Below, one piece after another: positions 25,213-34,101 of a DNA stretch of 64,000 bases. The DNA is taken from positions 1-64,000 of the forward strand of contig JBCBMW010000016.1 in the NCBI GenBank assembly GCA_039822105.1. Reading direction: 5' to 3'. The stretch comes from Parvularcula sp039822105. GTDB lineage: Bacteria > Pseudomonadota > Alphaproteobacteria > Caulobacterales > Parvularculaceae. The first letter of the stretch is position 1. Each line of letters begins with the position of its first letter. Position numbers and translations under genes: made by a program. The notes under the pieces are model-generated. The model made no database searches. It was not told the origin of the DNA and was given only the letters and a program-made list of their open reading frames with translations.

Positions 25213-25608
25213 ATGTTAACTATTTTCCCGCTTTTGACGATCAGCTTGGTGATTTACAGCTTGCTGGCTCTGCTGCCTTTTAACGGCGCCTGGTACGACA
25301 ACGCCCTGCCTGCGATTGAGATGATCTCAGGAGAACGGTGGGTGATCACCTGGGGGGACCTCTTCCTCATGGTGTCGATGGTCTTTCTTTTCGTTGAGAT
25401 TTTGCGATCCACCGAAACAGGATCCGATTCCATTTGGAACCACGGTTTATCGGCTGGTGTGTTCATCATCGCGATGCTGATGTTCGTGCTGCTGCCTGCT
25501 TACAGTAACTCTGTGTTTTTCCTCTATATGTTAATGACGGCGCTCGATTTTATGGCTGGCTTCATCATCACTATACGGGCAGCACGGAGGGATTTTGGTG
25601 TGAGCTGA
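25213..25608 (+). CDS. Small four-span membrane protein, unknown function
   Basis: A 131-aa protein with four hydrophobic segments (about 3-23, 40-60, 73-95 and 100-122). The frame is open from 25057, but ATG at 25213 has AAGGGG six bases before it and begins with a membrane span. No family motif recognised. Lies 91 bases after the GT2 gene on the same strand. Confidence 0.6.
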   Translation: MLTIFPLLTISLVIYSLLALLPFNGAWYDNALPAIEMISGERWVITWGDLFLMVSMVFLFVEILRSTETGSDSIWNHGLSAGVFIIAMLMFVLLPAYSNSVFFLYMLMTALDFMAGFIITIRAARRDFGVS

Positions 25609-25716
25609 TCGCGCCAGCGCTGAAACCTCCAATTTACCTCGATTTTAGCGTTTCTTCATCCGGAAGGCTTACGACGGGATCCAACAAGATCTTGCGATTG
25701 TGCTGGACGGACCTGG

Positions 25717-27438
25717 ATGACTACGCCTTTCGTTTCGAGTGTCGGCCCTGACTCGGTCCGCTTTGCCCTTGAGGCGGCGGGCCAAGCTATGTTCGAGTTC
25801 GACCCCCAACAGGGCTGTGTCGCTTGGGCTGATGCGGCCCAGGTCTCTGCTGTCCTCGGATTGTCAGCGGACAATGAGGTCACCAGCTACGACACCCTCA
25901 CCCAACTGGTCGTCCCGGAAGACGCCATGACCCGCAGCGCGCAAATCGCGCACGCGAAAGACGAAGGCCGCTCTTACAACGTTGAGTACCGCGTCGACAC
26001 TGGCGACGGCACGCTTCGCTGGTTCGAGGAGCGCGGCGTCTGGATGGCCGTCGGTGAGGAGCAGCGCCTGGTGGGCGTGATCCGCCGCATCGATGCGCAA
26101 AAGAGCCGGGAAGAGCAGCTGAGCTACCTCGCGGCGCATGACGAACTCACCGGTTCTTTGAACCGGACACGGACCAAGCAGCTGGTTGAGGACGCGCTCG
26201 TCGGCGCGTCGGACCAACCAACCCATGCGTTTTTCTTGGTCGCTATCGACAATATTGGTGGGATCAATCTGAGCTTTGGTTTTGACGCCGCTGATCAGGT
26301 GATCCGGTGTGTGGGGAATCGCTTCCGCGAGGGGCTGGGGGACGAGGTGCGCTGCGGACGCGTGGCTGGAACCAAGTTCGGCCTTCTCGCGCCCGTGGGG
26401 ACGGCTGAAGCGATCCGCAAACTGGCGATCGATGTTCTGAACCTGATCAGGGCCGATGTCGTCGAAACCCGCAGCGGCGGCATTGCCGTTTCTGTCTGCC
26501 TCGGCGCCGTGCCGCTCACGGCCGATGTGACGAGCGCTGATATGGCGTTTGCCAGAGCCGAAGCGGCACTGGACCAAGCGCGAGTGAGTGGCCCGTCCAG
26601 CTGGTCGATGTTCTCTGCTCTGACGGACTCGAGCACCGCCCGTCACCGCGACGCTGAGATGAGCGACGTCATTCTCACGGCCCTGAACGAGCGCCGTGTG
26701 CAGATAGCCTTCCAGCCGATCGTGACGGACGTTGATGCGCCGCGCAAAAAGTACGAATGCCTGATCCGCATCGATCTCGAGAATGACGGACCGTTTTCGG
26801 CGCCGAACTTCATCGCGGCCGCGGAGCGCCTTGGTCTCGTCCATCTCTTGGACCGCCGGGTTCTGGAACTTGCGACCATTGCCTTGGCCCGCGAGCCTGA
26901 GATTGAGCTTGCGGTCAACGTCTCGTGGGAGACGGTGAAGGATCCGGTCTGGGCCGATGGTTACGTCGCCCATCTCCGTGCCAACGCCCATCTTGCGGAC
27001 AGGCTGACGGTGGAACTGACGGAGACCCGGATCGTCGATGCAGTTGAGGCATCGGAAGAGTTCGTCGCACGGATCAAAGGCCTGGGTGCGAAATTCGCAC
27101 TCGATGACTTTGGTGCGGGCTACACGTCCTTCCGGAACTTGAAGGCCCTCGACATTGACATTCTCAAAATCGACGGCTCGTTCATCACTGGCCTCGCGCA
27201 AAGCCGGGACAACCAGCTTTTTGTCCGGACCTTGATCGATCTTGCTCGGAACTTCGGCATGAAGACCGTCGCGGAATGGGTCGATAATGAGCGTGATGCG
27301 GCGATGCTGAAAGCGCTTGGTGTGGACTATCTCCAAGGCTTCTATGTGGGTCGGCCCGAGATGCGGCCGGATTGGACCACGCGGACGGTGCTTGACGACA
27401 ACCGCAGCAGCGACGTTCAAGAAGCCTCCACCGCTTAA
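25717..27438 (+). CDS. PAS-GGDEF(degenerate)-EAL cyclic-di-GMP protein
   Basis: A 573-aa soluble protein. A PAS domain (about 10-130) leads to a GGDEF-type domain (about 145-300) in which the signature is replaced by AGTKF, so cyclase activity is unlikely. The EAL domain (about 320-565) keeps the catalytic glutamate in YECLIR, NVSW, ETR, the DDFGAGYTSF loop and KIDGSF, so phosphodiesterase activity looks possible. The family's later AEGVE block appears as AEWVD, with the acidic position shifted. Likely breaks down c-di-GMP in response to a PAS-bound signal, or acts as an effector. Confidence 0.88.
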   Translation: MTTPFVSSVGPDSVRFALEAAGQAMFEFDPQQGCVAWADAAQVSAVLGLSADNEVTSYDTLTQLVVPEDAMTRSAQIAHAKDEGRSYNVEYRVDTGDGTLRWFEERGVWMAVGEEQRLVGVIRRIDAQKSREEQLSYLAAHDELTGSLNRTRTKQLVEDALVGASDQPTHAFFLVAIDNIGGINLSFGFDAADQVIRCVGNRFREGLGDEVRCGRVAGTKFGLLAPVGTAEAIRKLAIDVLNLIRADVVETRSGGIAVSVCLGAVPLTADVTSADMAFARAEAALDQARVSGPSSWSMFSALTDSSTARHRDAEMSDVILTALNERRVQIAFQPIVTDVDAPRKKYECLIRIDLENDGPFSAPNFIAAAERLGLVHLLDRRVLELATIALAREPEIELAVNVSWETVKDPVWADGYVAHLRANAHLADRLTVELTETRIVDAVEASEEFVARIKGLGAKFALDDFGAGYTSFRNLKALDIDILKIDGSFITGLAQSRDNQLFVRTLIDLARNFGMKTVAEWVDNERDAAMLKALGVDYLQGFYVGRPEMRPDWTTRTVLDDNRSSDVQEASTA

Positions 27439-27444
27439 TCCGTT

Positions 27445-28194
27445 CTACCCAGACGTTTTGAACCGCTGGACAAACGCGTCGTAGTCCTCGCGCGTGTCGA
27501 TCCCTGGTGCAGCGCGCTCCACCATGATCACGGCCACCCGTTCACCCGCCTCAAGCGCTGTGAGCTGCTCAAGGCTTTCTGTCACGGCGAGCCCCGACGG
27601 TTTCAGTGATGCAAAGGCCTGCAGCGGCTGGGGCGAGAAGGCGTAAAGCCCGATATGCAGCTTCGGTTGGTGCTCCCGGGTGCGGGGGAAGGGCATGATC
27701 GAGCGCGAGAAATAGAGTGCATCTTCGGACTGCCCGCCTGTGGCCGTGGTGACCACTTTCACCGTGTTCGGATTGTCCGGGTCGATGTCCGCAGGGAAAG
27801 GGCAGGCGAGGGTCGAAATGAACGCAGGCCTTATGTCATTGGCCGCTTCCAGGTGCCCCTCAATCAGCCGGGCAATGTTGCCTGGTTCGACCTCGGGCTC
27901 ATCGCCTTGAAGATTGATGATCACCGACGCATCGCGGCCCTTCGCGGTGGCAGCGACACGCGCTGAACCTGAAGGAAGCTCCGGGTCCGTCATGGCGACG
28001 TCGGCGCCGAAACCCTTGGTTGCTGTTTCGATCCGCTCATCATCAGTGGCGATCAGGACATCCGCTCCATCGACCTGACACGCCGCTTCCCACGTGTGCT
28101 GGACCAGCGGTTTGCCGGTCTCATCAAGGAGCATTTTGCCCTTGAGGCGCTGCGAGCCGTAGCGCGCTGGAATAACGATCAGGGGTCTGCTCAT
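27445..28194 (-). CDS. kdsB: 3-deoxy-manno-octulosonate cytidylyltransferase
   Basis: This enzyme activates Kdo as CMP-Kdo for lipopolysaccharide inner core. The 249-aa protein opens with VIPARYGSQRLKGKMLLDETGKPLVQHTWE and contains ATDDERI and the NLQGDEP block, all typical of KdsB. Convergent with the EAL gene with only six bases between, and overlapped by four bases by the VanZ gene upstream, which suggests a galE-vanZ-kdsB transcript. Confidence 0.94.
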   Translation of the reverse strand: MSRPLIVIPARYGSQRLKGKMLLDETGKPLVQHTWEAACQVDGADVLIATDDERIETATKGFGADVAMTDPELPSGSARVAATAKGRDASVIINLQGDEPEVEPGNIARLIEGHLEAANDIRPAFISTLACPFPADIDPDNPNTVKVVTTATGGQSEDALYFSRSIMPFPRTREHQPKLHIGLYAFSPQPLQAFASLKPSGLAVTESLEQLTALEAGERVAVIMVERAAPGIDTREDYDAFVQRFKTSG

Positions 28195-28616
28195 ATTTTG
28201 TACCGTTTCAAGACCATGTGCGCGAGCTCAGCTAAGCCAAACCCTGTCAGCACACCCAGCATATTGGCGAAGAGGTCCGCGAGGGACCGTGACCGCTCTG
28301 GGAAGAATCCCTGAAGGATCTCCAAAAGCCCGCCATAGAGCGTGATGGACACCGCTAAAATCGTGAAAACAATAGCAGTTTTGCCAATCAGCCGGACACC
28401 GAACGCAGACAGTGCACCAAGCACCGTATACGCCAGAAAGTGGCCAAACTTATCGACTTGCGACCAGTCGTCGAAGAAGAGTTTGGCAAGTCCCTTGAAG
28501 ATCGAAAGATGCCCCATCGCGCTGTCCCCCGCCGGGGTCAGCGAGAAGAAAGCGATCGCCACCGCAGCTGCGACAGCTAGCACTCGCGATATCAGCCTGA
28601 GGTTAAGCGCTTTCAC
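28191..28616 (-). CDS. VanZ-like family membrane protein
   Basis: About 141 aa with four hydrophobic spans, a DKFGHFLAY motif (near 60) and the loop ERSRSLADLFANMLG typical of VanZ-like proteins. Function unknown, often near envelope polysaccharide genes as here. GTG at 28616 overlaps the galE end by 14 bases. An upstream TTG at 28625 is a less likely start. Confidence 0.75.
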   Translation of the reverse strand: MKALNLRLISRVLAVAAAVAIAFFSLTPAGDSAMGHLSIFKGLAKLFFDDWSQVDKFGHFLAYTVLGALSAFGVRLIGKTAIVFTILAVSITLYGGLLEILQGFFPERSRSLADLFANMLGVLTGFGLAELAHMVLKRYKI

Positions 28617-29595
28617 GGGTATCAAAGCCGCCGCGATCTTCCCATGCGATCGCTGTACGGATGATCAAATCAAGATCGTTGTAAAGTGGTCGCCAGCCCA
28701 GGACGGAACGAATGGCCGCTGTGTCGGCGATCAGCTGCGGCGGATCACCAGCCCGGCGGCCTGTGATGGTCACGTCCATAGGCTTGCCCGTCACCCGTTC
28801 AACGGACTGGACGACATCCTGGACCGAGACGCCTTCGCCATACCCGCAATTGAGGACCACGGATGATCCGCCTGCGCGCAAATAATCGACCGCATCGGCG
28901 TGCGCGGCCGCCACGTCGGCCACATGCACATAGTCGCGGATAGCGGTGCCATCCGGCGTGTCATAGTCGTTGCCGTAGATCTTAAGCGGCCCTTCCTTCC
29001 GGCCGGTCGCCACCCGCACCGCCGCGGTGATGAGGTGCTTGGGCGCATTCGCGTCACCTGATCGTCCGGTGGGATCAGCTCCTGCGGCATTGAAATAACG
29101 AAGCACCACCAGCGCGATGTCGTGGCCTTCACACACATCGCTTGCGATCCGTTCTGCCGCCACGGCCGCTGCGCCCATCGGGGAGATCGGGATCAGCGGC
29201 TCACTTTCAGGCACGGGCGTGCACGATGGGGTGCCGTAAACCGAGGCGGTGGACGACAGCACGAACCGCTTCACGCCCGCCTCAACAGCGCCGCGCAAGA
29301 CGCTCATCAACGGTACCAGCGTGCTTTCAAAAGCGTCGAGCGGGTCTTTCAGCGAGCGCTCCACCGTGCCGCGATCGGGGAAATGCACGACGTCGGTCAC
29401 GCCGTGCGCTTCGAAAGCCTCGCGAACTGCTTGGGCTGATGTCAGGTCCACGCGCTTCAGAAATGGCTGATCGGAGGGGAGGGCCGCCGCCCGGTCGCTA
29501 TCAAAGCCCAAATGGGGCAAAGCGCGATCGGTGAGGGACAGCAGCATCTGCCGACCCTCGTAGCTCGATGCTCCGATGACACCAATCATCGCCAT
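28603..29595 (-). CDS. galE: UDP-glucose 4-epimerase
   Basis: A 330-aa extended SDR that interconverts UDP-glucose and UDP-galactose. The nucleotide-binding motif is the variant GASSYEG, in place of GGxGxxG, near residue 8. The usual YxxxK tyrosine region reads SPMGAAAVAAER, so the catalytic Tyr appears replaced. Yet the C-part shows the GalE hallmarks YFNAAGADPTGRSGD, TPDGTAIRDYVHVADVAAAH and NCGYGEGVSVQDVV. The family assignment is firm. Whether it is an active epimerase is not. Confidence 0.78.
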   Translation of the reverse strand: MAMIGVIGASSYEGRQMLLSLTDRALPHLGFDSDRAAALPSDQPFLKRVDLTSAQAVREAFEAHGVTDVVHFPDRGTVERSLKDPLDAFESTLVPLMSVLRGAVEAGVKRFVLSSTASVYGTPSCTPVPESEPLIPISPMGAAAVAAERIASDVCEGHDIALVVLRYFNAAGADPTGRSGDANAPKHLITAAVRVATGRKEGPLKIYGNDYDTPDGTAIRDYVHVADVAAAHADAVDYLRAGGSSVVLNCGYGEGVSVQDVVQSVERVTGKPMDVTITGRRAGDPPQLIADTAAIRSVLGWRPLYNDLDLIIRTAIAWEDRGGFDTRESA

Positions 29596-29667
29596 AGCAA
29601 CCCACGATTCACCCGATGCTGATCGTTTGCCCTGATTGGGGCGCGGGGGGAAGGGCGGATCCTGCCC

Positions 29668-31884
29668 TTAGGTCCGAATTGGTGTGGGTTGCCAAACAGC
29701 GACCAGGCGGTCGAGTTCGCGCCGGGACATCGGATCGAGATCAAGCGCCAGGGCAGCGGCTTCCTCGCCTGCGTTAGCGTCGCCTTGCTCCTCGGCGAGT
29801 CGGAACCAGTAATAGGCTTGGGCGGCGTCGCGGCGGTCCTCAGGAATGTAATCCATCGAAGGCGTGAGGATCATGCCCAGGTTGAACATGGCATCGGTGA
29901 GGCCAGCCGAGGCGGCCCGCTCAAACCCGCGGATCGCGGCGTCGACATCGACCGGGCCGAAGCGCTCATCAATCGCGAAGAAGGCCAGGCGGTGGATCGC
30001 TCGGGCGTTGCCCATCTTGGCCGCTTCTTCAAACCATTGCTTCGACTTTTGCGTATCGGCACTGACGAAGTTACCGGCGAGATACATCTCGCCAAGATCG
30101 TGCTGGGCGGCGGCGGAGCCTGCGCGTGCCGCGCGCATCATCGCGTTGACCCCGTTTTCCACCTCATCGGCTGTCACAGCGTCGGCCAGCTGGCTCTTCG
30201 CTTCGGCGTAGAGGGTTGCGGGCTGTTCACCGGTGTTGGCCGCGAGCCGCTCCGGGACGGACGCAGGGGCTTCGCTGGTGACAGGAGCGGCAGGTTCGGC
30301 CGCTCCGCTGTCTTCAGAGATCAGCCGCACGGCCATGAACACAATCGCCGCCAGGGCAACGGTCATCAGCACCCAGCCCAATTGCGGGTTGTTCTCGCCG
30401 CGCTCAACAAAGGGTCGTCCAAAAAGCGCGCGGAGCCGTTCGCCTAGCGTGGGCTCATCGGCAAACGGATCACCTTCGCCGAACGCCATGGCCCCATCAC
30501 GCAAGCTGCCGTCAAAGTCTGACTCGTCGCGCCAATCGGTTGAGAAGTGGGGCCCTGTGTCCTGGGCCGCCAGTTCGGGCGGCGGCTGACGATAAAAGCC
30601 ATTGCTGTCGGCGCCGAATGTGGCGTCGGCATCGGTTGCATCGACCGCGCCAAAGGCCGCGGGATGGCCCGCTGGTTGTGGCGGTGGTGTTTCCATGGGC
30701 GGAGGCGGAACGGAGTCCTTTTGCACGCGGAAATCGAGCGGGTCCTCAAAGACCCGGTCGAACTCATCGTCGTCGTCTGCCCCCGACTTAAAATCTTCGA
30801 CCAAAGAAGCCTCTTCCAGCTCTTGGACAATGTCCGGCCCACCCCTCACAGCGGGATGTTGGTCGCGGCTTTCCAGTCTGTCCACCACGCTGGCGAACGC
30901 ACCTTGCAGGGCGGTGATGCGCCGATCGGCTTCGGCGACGGCGTCGCGCACCTCTCCGGTGGAGCCCTGACCGCCAGAATTGAGGCTTGTTTCCTGGACT
31001 TCGCGGCGAAGAGCTTCGACGGACTGGGCCACCCGGCTGATGCCCTCAGCGGAGCGTTCTTCGCCGGCCTCAATTTTTTCCGAAAGCCGCGCGACATTAT
31101 GCTCAAGGGTGCGGATGTTGTCGCTGGTGCGTTTGATTTCGCTGCCAAGCAGTTGCAGCCGCTGGCTCGTGCGTTCGATGAAGGTCTCGTCGTGCGAGTC
31201 CATGGCCTCTTTGGCGGCGTCGAGCGCCTCGCTGACCAGGCTTTCGGTGGTTGAAACCCGCTCCGTGGTGGAGTCGACAGCTTCGAGAAGCTGCCCCAGC
31301 TCGCCGCGCAAAAGCGCATCTTCTTCGTCGAATCGAGCCTTCAGCTCACTGACGATATCTTCGTTGCGCTCCAGCCGCCGCTCCGTGTCCTGGCGGGAGG
31401 CCTCGACCTGGTCGACGAGGGTGCTGAGCGCTTTCTCCAGGGCGACGAGGCTCCGAACCCAAGAGTTCTTCTCGCTCGCGCCCTCAAGCCGATCGAGCCG
31501 CTCCGCGATATCCATGCCGCCAGCGACAGCATCGGTCTCCCGCTCGAGCCTTTTCACCCGCTCGAACACGGTCTCGAGGCCTTTGTTGAGGCCGCCCATC
31601 GCTTCGCGTGACTGCATGTCGTTGGACTGCAGGTGCTTTTCGGCGGTTTTGAGGCGGTCATTCAGCCTGTTCAGCGTATCGACCACGCCGCGCAGTTGGT
31701 CCGTCGTGACGCCAGACACGGTCGTTTCCTGACCGCCACCGGATACCTCGCCGAGCCCTTGCTCTTTGATCATCTGCGTCATCCACTCGCCAAGCGTCAT
31801 GCCGTTTCTGCGCGCAAGTTCTTTCGCCACCGAGCGGGCGTCAGGGTCGATCCCTTTCACGCTCCAGGGGACATTGGACTTCAC
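29668..31884 (-). CDS. PodJ-like polar organiser: coiled coil, one membrane span, Sel1 repeats
   Basis: About 738 aa. The amino end SNVPWSVKGIDPDARSVAKE then RRNGMTLGEWM closely follows the start of Caulobacter PodJ, a cell-pole organiser. A long charged coiled coil runs to about 360, then a Pro/Asp-rich linker, a basic ERGENNP stop and one membrane span (about 500-524), a short linker and Sel1/TPR-like repeats (about 590-710) in the periplasm. Unlike PodJ there is no peptidoglycan-binding domain at the end, and it is shorter than the 974-aa Caulobacter protein. GTG at 31884 has GAGGAA upstream and is preferred to GTG at 31902. Confidence 0.75.
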   Translation of the reverse strand: MKSNVPWSVKGIDPDARSVAKELARRNGMTLGEWMTQMIKEQGLGEVSGGGQETTVSGVTTDQLRGVVDTLNRLNDRLKTAEKHLQSNDMQSREAMGGLNKGLETVFERVKRLERETDAVAGGMDIAERLDRLEGASEKNSWVRSLVALEKALSTLVDQVEASRQDTERRLERNEDIVSELKARFDEEDALLRGELGQLLEAVDSTTERVSTTESLVSEALDAAKEAMDSHDETFIERTSQRLQLLGSEIKRTSDNIRTLEHNVARLSEKIEAGEERSAEGISRVAQSVEALRREVQETSLNSGGQGSTGEVRDAVAEADRRITALQGAFASVVDRLESRDQHPAVRGGPDIVQELEEASLVEDFKSGADDDDEFDRVFEDPLDFRVQKDSVPPPPMETPPPQPAGHPAAFGAVDATDADATFGADSNGFYRQPPPELAAQDTGPHFSTDWRDESDFDGSLRDGAMAFGEGDPFADEPTLGERLRALFGRPFVERGENNPQLGWVLMTVALAAIVFMAVRLISEDSGAAEPAAPVTSEAPASVPERLAANTGEQPATLYAEAKSQLADAVTADEVENGVNAMMRAARAGSAAAQHDLGEMYLAGNFVSADTQKSKQWFEEAAKMGNARAIHRLAFFAIDERFGPVDVDAAIRGFERAASAGLTDAMFNLGMILTPSMDYIPEDRRDAAQAYYWFRLAEEQGDANAGEEAAALALDLDPMSRRELDRLVAVWQPTPIRT

Positions 31885-32176
31885 GCAGCCGTTCCTCTTC
31901 ACTGGCCATCGAGCCGGGCAAGACCATGGAATTCGCCCGAATCTTTTGAGCTTTTGGCGTTATGCTGATTTCAATCAGGGGTGAAGGCGCAGGCTTAAGA
32001 AAGTTCTAAGGATCGACCACCGATTGCACTCATGGGTTGCGACAACCTTTGTTCTTCCCGCCCGCCGCCGCGACCGATCGCATCTTTGCTTTGGCAAGGA
32101 TACGAGGGTACGAACGCGCCAACATTGACAGTTCGCAGGGCAAAGAATCCTGCACACAACAAAACGGAGACCATCG

Positions 32177-33964
32177 ATGCCAATTTATGAGGCACCAATC
32201 CGCGACATGCAGTTCGTGCTCCACGAGGTTCTTAAACTGCAAAACTACTCAAACCTTCCGGGGTTTGCTGATGCCGATCCCGATACGATCGACGCGATCC
32301 TTGAGGAATCCGGCAAGTTCCACCGTGACGTGCTCGCTCCTTTGAACCGGGTGGGCGATATCGAAGGCGCCAAGCGCAACGATGACGGCTCAGTGACCAC
32401 GCCGACGGGCTTTAAAGAGGCCTACAAACAGTTTTGCGAAGCTGGCCTCGGCGCGCTGGCCATGGACCCAGAATATGGCGGCCAAGGTCTGCCGATTGTC
32501 CTGGCCCTCGCGATCTCTGAAATGACGTCGTCAGCCAACCAATCCTTCGGCATGTATCCTGGCCTTTCAGCAGGCGCATGGCGCGCGATCCACGCGGCGG
32601 CTTCGGAAGAGCAGAAGCAGCAATATCTGCCGAAGATGACCACCGGCGAATGGACTGGCACGATGAACCTGACCGAGCCGCAGTGCGGTACGGATCTGGG
32701 TCTCATCCGGACCAAAGCTGTTCCGCAGGCGGACGGCAGCTATAAGATCACTGGCCAGAAGATCTGGATCTCGGCTGGTGAGCACGACATGTCGGACAAC
32801 ATCATCCACCTGGTGTTGGCCCGCATCGAAGGCGCCCCAGAAGGCATCAAGGGCATCTCGCTCTTCATCGTGCCGAAGTTTATGGTCAATGATGACGGCT
32901 CGCTCGGTGAGCGGAACAATGTCAGTTGCGGCGGCCTTGAAGAGAAGATGGGTATCCACGGCAACGCGACCTGCGTCATGAACTATGACGAAGCGACCGG
33001 CTTCCTTTGCGGCGAAGAGCACAAAGGCATGCGCGCCATGTTCGTGATGATGAACGAAGCGCGTCTGGGTGTCGGCCTGCAGGGCTACGCAGCTGCTGAA
33101 GTGGCAATGCAGAACGCAGCGGCCTTCGCTCGCGATCGTCTGCAGTCACGCTCGGTGACCGGCGTCAAAGCTCCTGAAAAGCCTGCTGACCCGATCATCG
33201 TCCACCCTGATGTCCGCCGTATGCTGATGGATACGCGGGCGTTCGTTGAAGGCGCCCGTGCCCTGACGTTCTGGGCGGGCCTTCAGGAGGATATGAGCCA
33301 CAAGTCACCTGACGACGAGACCAAACAGAAGTCGTCGGACTTCATGGCTCTCCTCACACCGGTGATCAAAGCCTACCTCACCGACAAGGGCTCGAAAGGC
33401 GCCAATGACAGCCTTCAGGTCTTCGGCGGCTCGGGCTTCACCGAAGAGTGGGGCATGTCTCAATTTGTCCGTGATGTGCGGATTGCGCTGATCTACGAAG
33501 GCACGAACGGCATTCAGGCGCTTGACCTGGTCGGCCGTAAGCTGATGGCTGAAGGTGGCCGTTACTGGCAGAGCTTCTTCGCTGAGATTGATCAGTGGGG
33601 CGCGGACAACAAAGGTCAGTCAGACGTCCTCGACGGCTATATCGATCAGCTCGCTGGCACCAAGAAAGAGCTCGAAGAAGCCACCCAGTGGCTCGCGCAA
33701 AACGCGATGACCAACTTCGACAACGCGGCCGCCGGCTCGCACGACTATCTCCACATGTTTGGCCTCGTCTCGATCGGCTACATGTGGCTGATGATGACCA
33801 AAGAAGCGCTCGAGCGCGAAGGCGACAACGATCCGTTCTACAAGAACAAGCTGATCACTGCGCGTTACTTCTTCGAGCGTGTGCTGCCTGAAAGCTCTGT
33901 CCACCTGGCCAAGCTGAAAACTGGTGCGGATAGCATGATGGCACTGGACGCAGAGGCGTTCTAA
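32177..33964 (+). CDS. Acyl-CoA dehydrogenase (DmdC-like, with C-terminal extension)
   Basis: An FAD enzyme of 595 aa, longer than ordinary 380-aa acyl-CoA dehydrogenases. It has the core (about 60-465: MNLTEPQCGTDLGLIRTKA, QVFGGSGFTEEWGMSQFVRDVRI, YEGTNGIQALDLVGRK) plus the extra carboxyl-terminal domain of the DmdC/AidB-like group. DmdC oxidises 3-methylmercaptopropionyl-CoA in DMSP demethylation, but most such paralogues act on straight-chain acyl-CoA. The catalytic glutamate is likely the E of YEGTNG. GGAGA precedes ATG. A strong terminator follows the stop. Confidence 0.88.
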   Translation: MPIYEAPIRDMQFVLHEVLKLQNYSNLPGFADADPDTIDAILEESGKFHRDVLAPLNRVGDIEGAKRNDDGSVTTPTGFKEAYKQFCEAGLGALAMDPEYGGQGLPIVLALAISEMTSSANQSFGMYPGLSAGAWRAIHAAASEEQKQQYLPKMTTGEWTGTMNLTEPQCGTDLGLIRTKAVPQADGSYKITGQKIWISAGEHDMSDNIIHLVLARIEGAPEGIKGISLFIVPKFMVNDDGSLGERNNVSCGGLEEKMGIHGNATCVMNYDEATGFLCGEEHKGMRAMFVMMNEARLGVGLQGYAAAEVAMQNAAAFARDRLQSRSVTGVKAPEKPADPIIVHPDVRRMLMDTRAFVEGARALTFWAGLQEDMSHKSPDDETKQKSSDFMALLTPVIKAYLTDKGSKGANDSLQVFGGSGFTEEWGMSQFVRDVRIALIYEGTNGIQALDLVGRKLMAEGGRYWQSFFAEIDQWGADNKGQSDVLDGYIDQLAGTKKELEEATQWLAQNAMTNFDNAAAGSHDYLHMFGLVSIGYMWLMMTKEALEREGDNDPFYKNKLITARYFFERVLPESSVHLAKLKTGADSMMALDAEAF

Positions 33965-33991
33965 ACGGCCCATACCGCAGAAAACGAGAAG

Positions 33992-34021
33992 AACCCGAGC
34001 CTTTATGGCTCGGGTTTTTTT
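33992..34021 (+). terminator. Rho-independent terminator after acyl-CoA dehydrogenase
   Basis: AACCCGAGCC (33992-34001) pairs with GGCTCGGGTT (34007-34016) around TTTAT, followed by an unbroken T-run to 34021. Confidence 0.9.
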
Positions 34022-34101
34022 GTGGCCAGAGGGCGTGGGCATGACGGCCTGGCCTCGGGCCGTTTTGCGCTCTAGCCTCCCAGCAAAAGTCTAGGGAGAC
34101 G

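Noticed and set aside
25864..27420. 518-aa minus-strand ORF opposite the PAS-GGDEF-EAL gene
   Set aside because: Long only because of high GC. No domain is recognisable and the plus-strand protein has clear conserved motifs.
32082..32101. Imperfect palindrome ATCTTTGC...GGCAAGGAT upstream of acyl-CoA dehydrogenase as a third TCTTG-N7-CAAGA site
   Set aside because: Half-sites and spacing do not match (8-base spacing, mismatches); 7 of 10 pairs only. Not counted with the other two.
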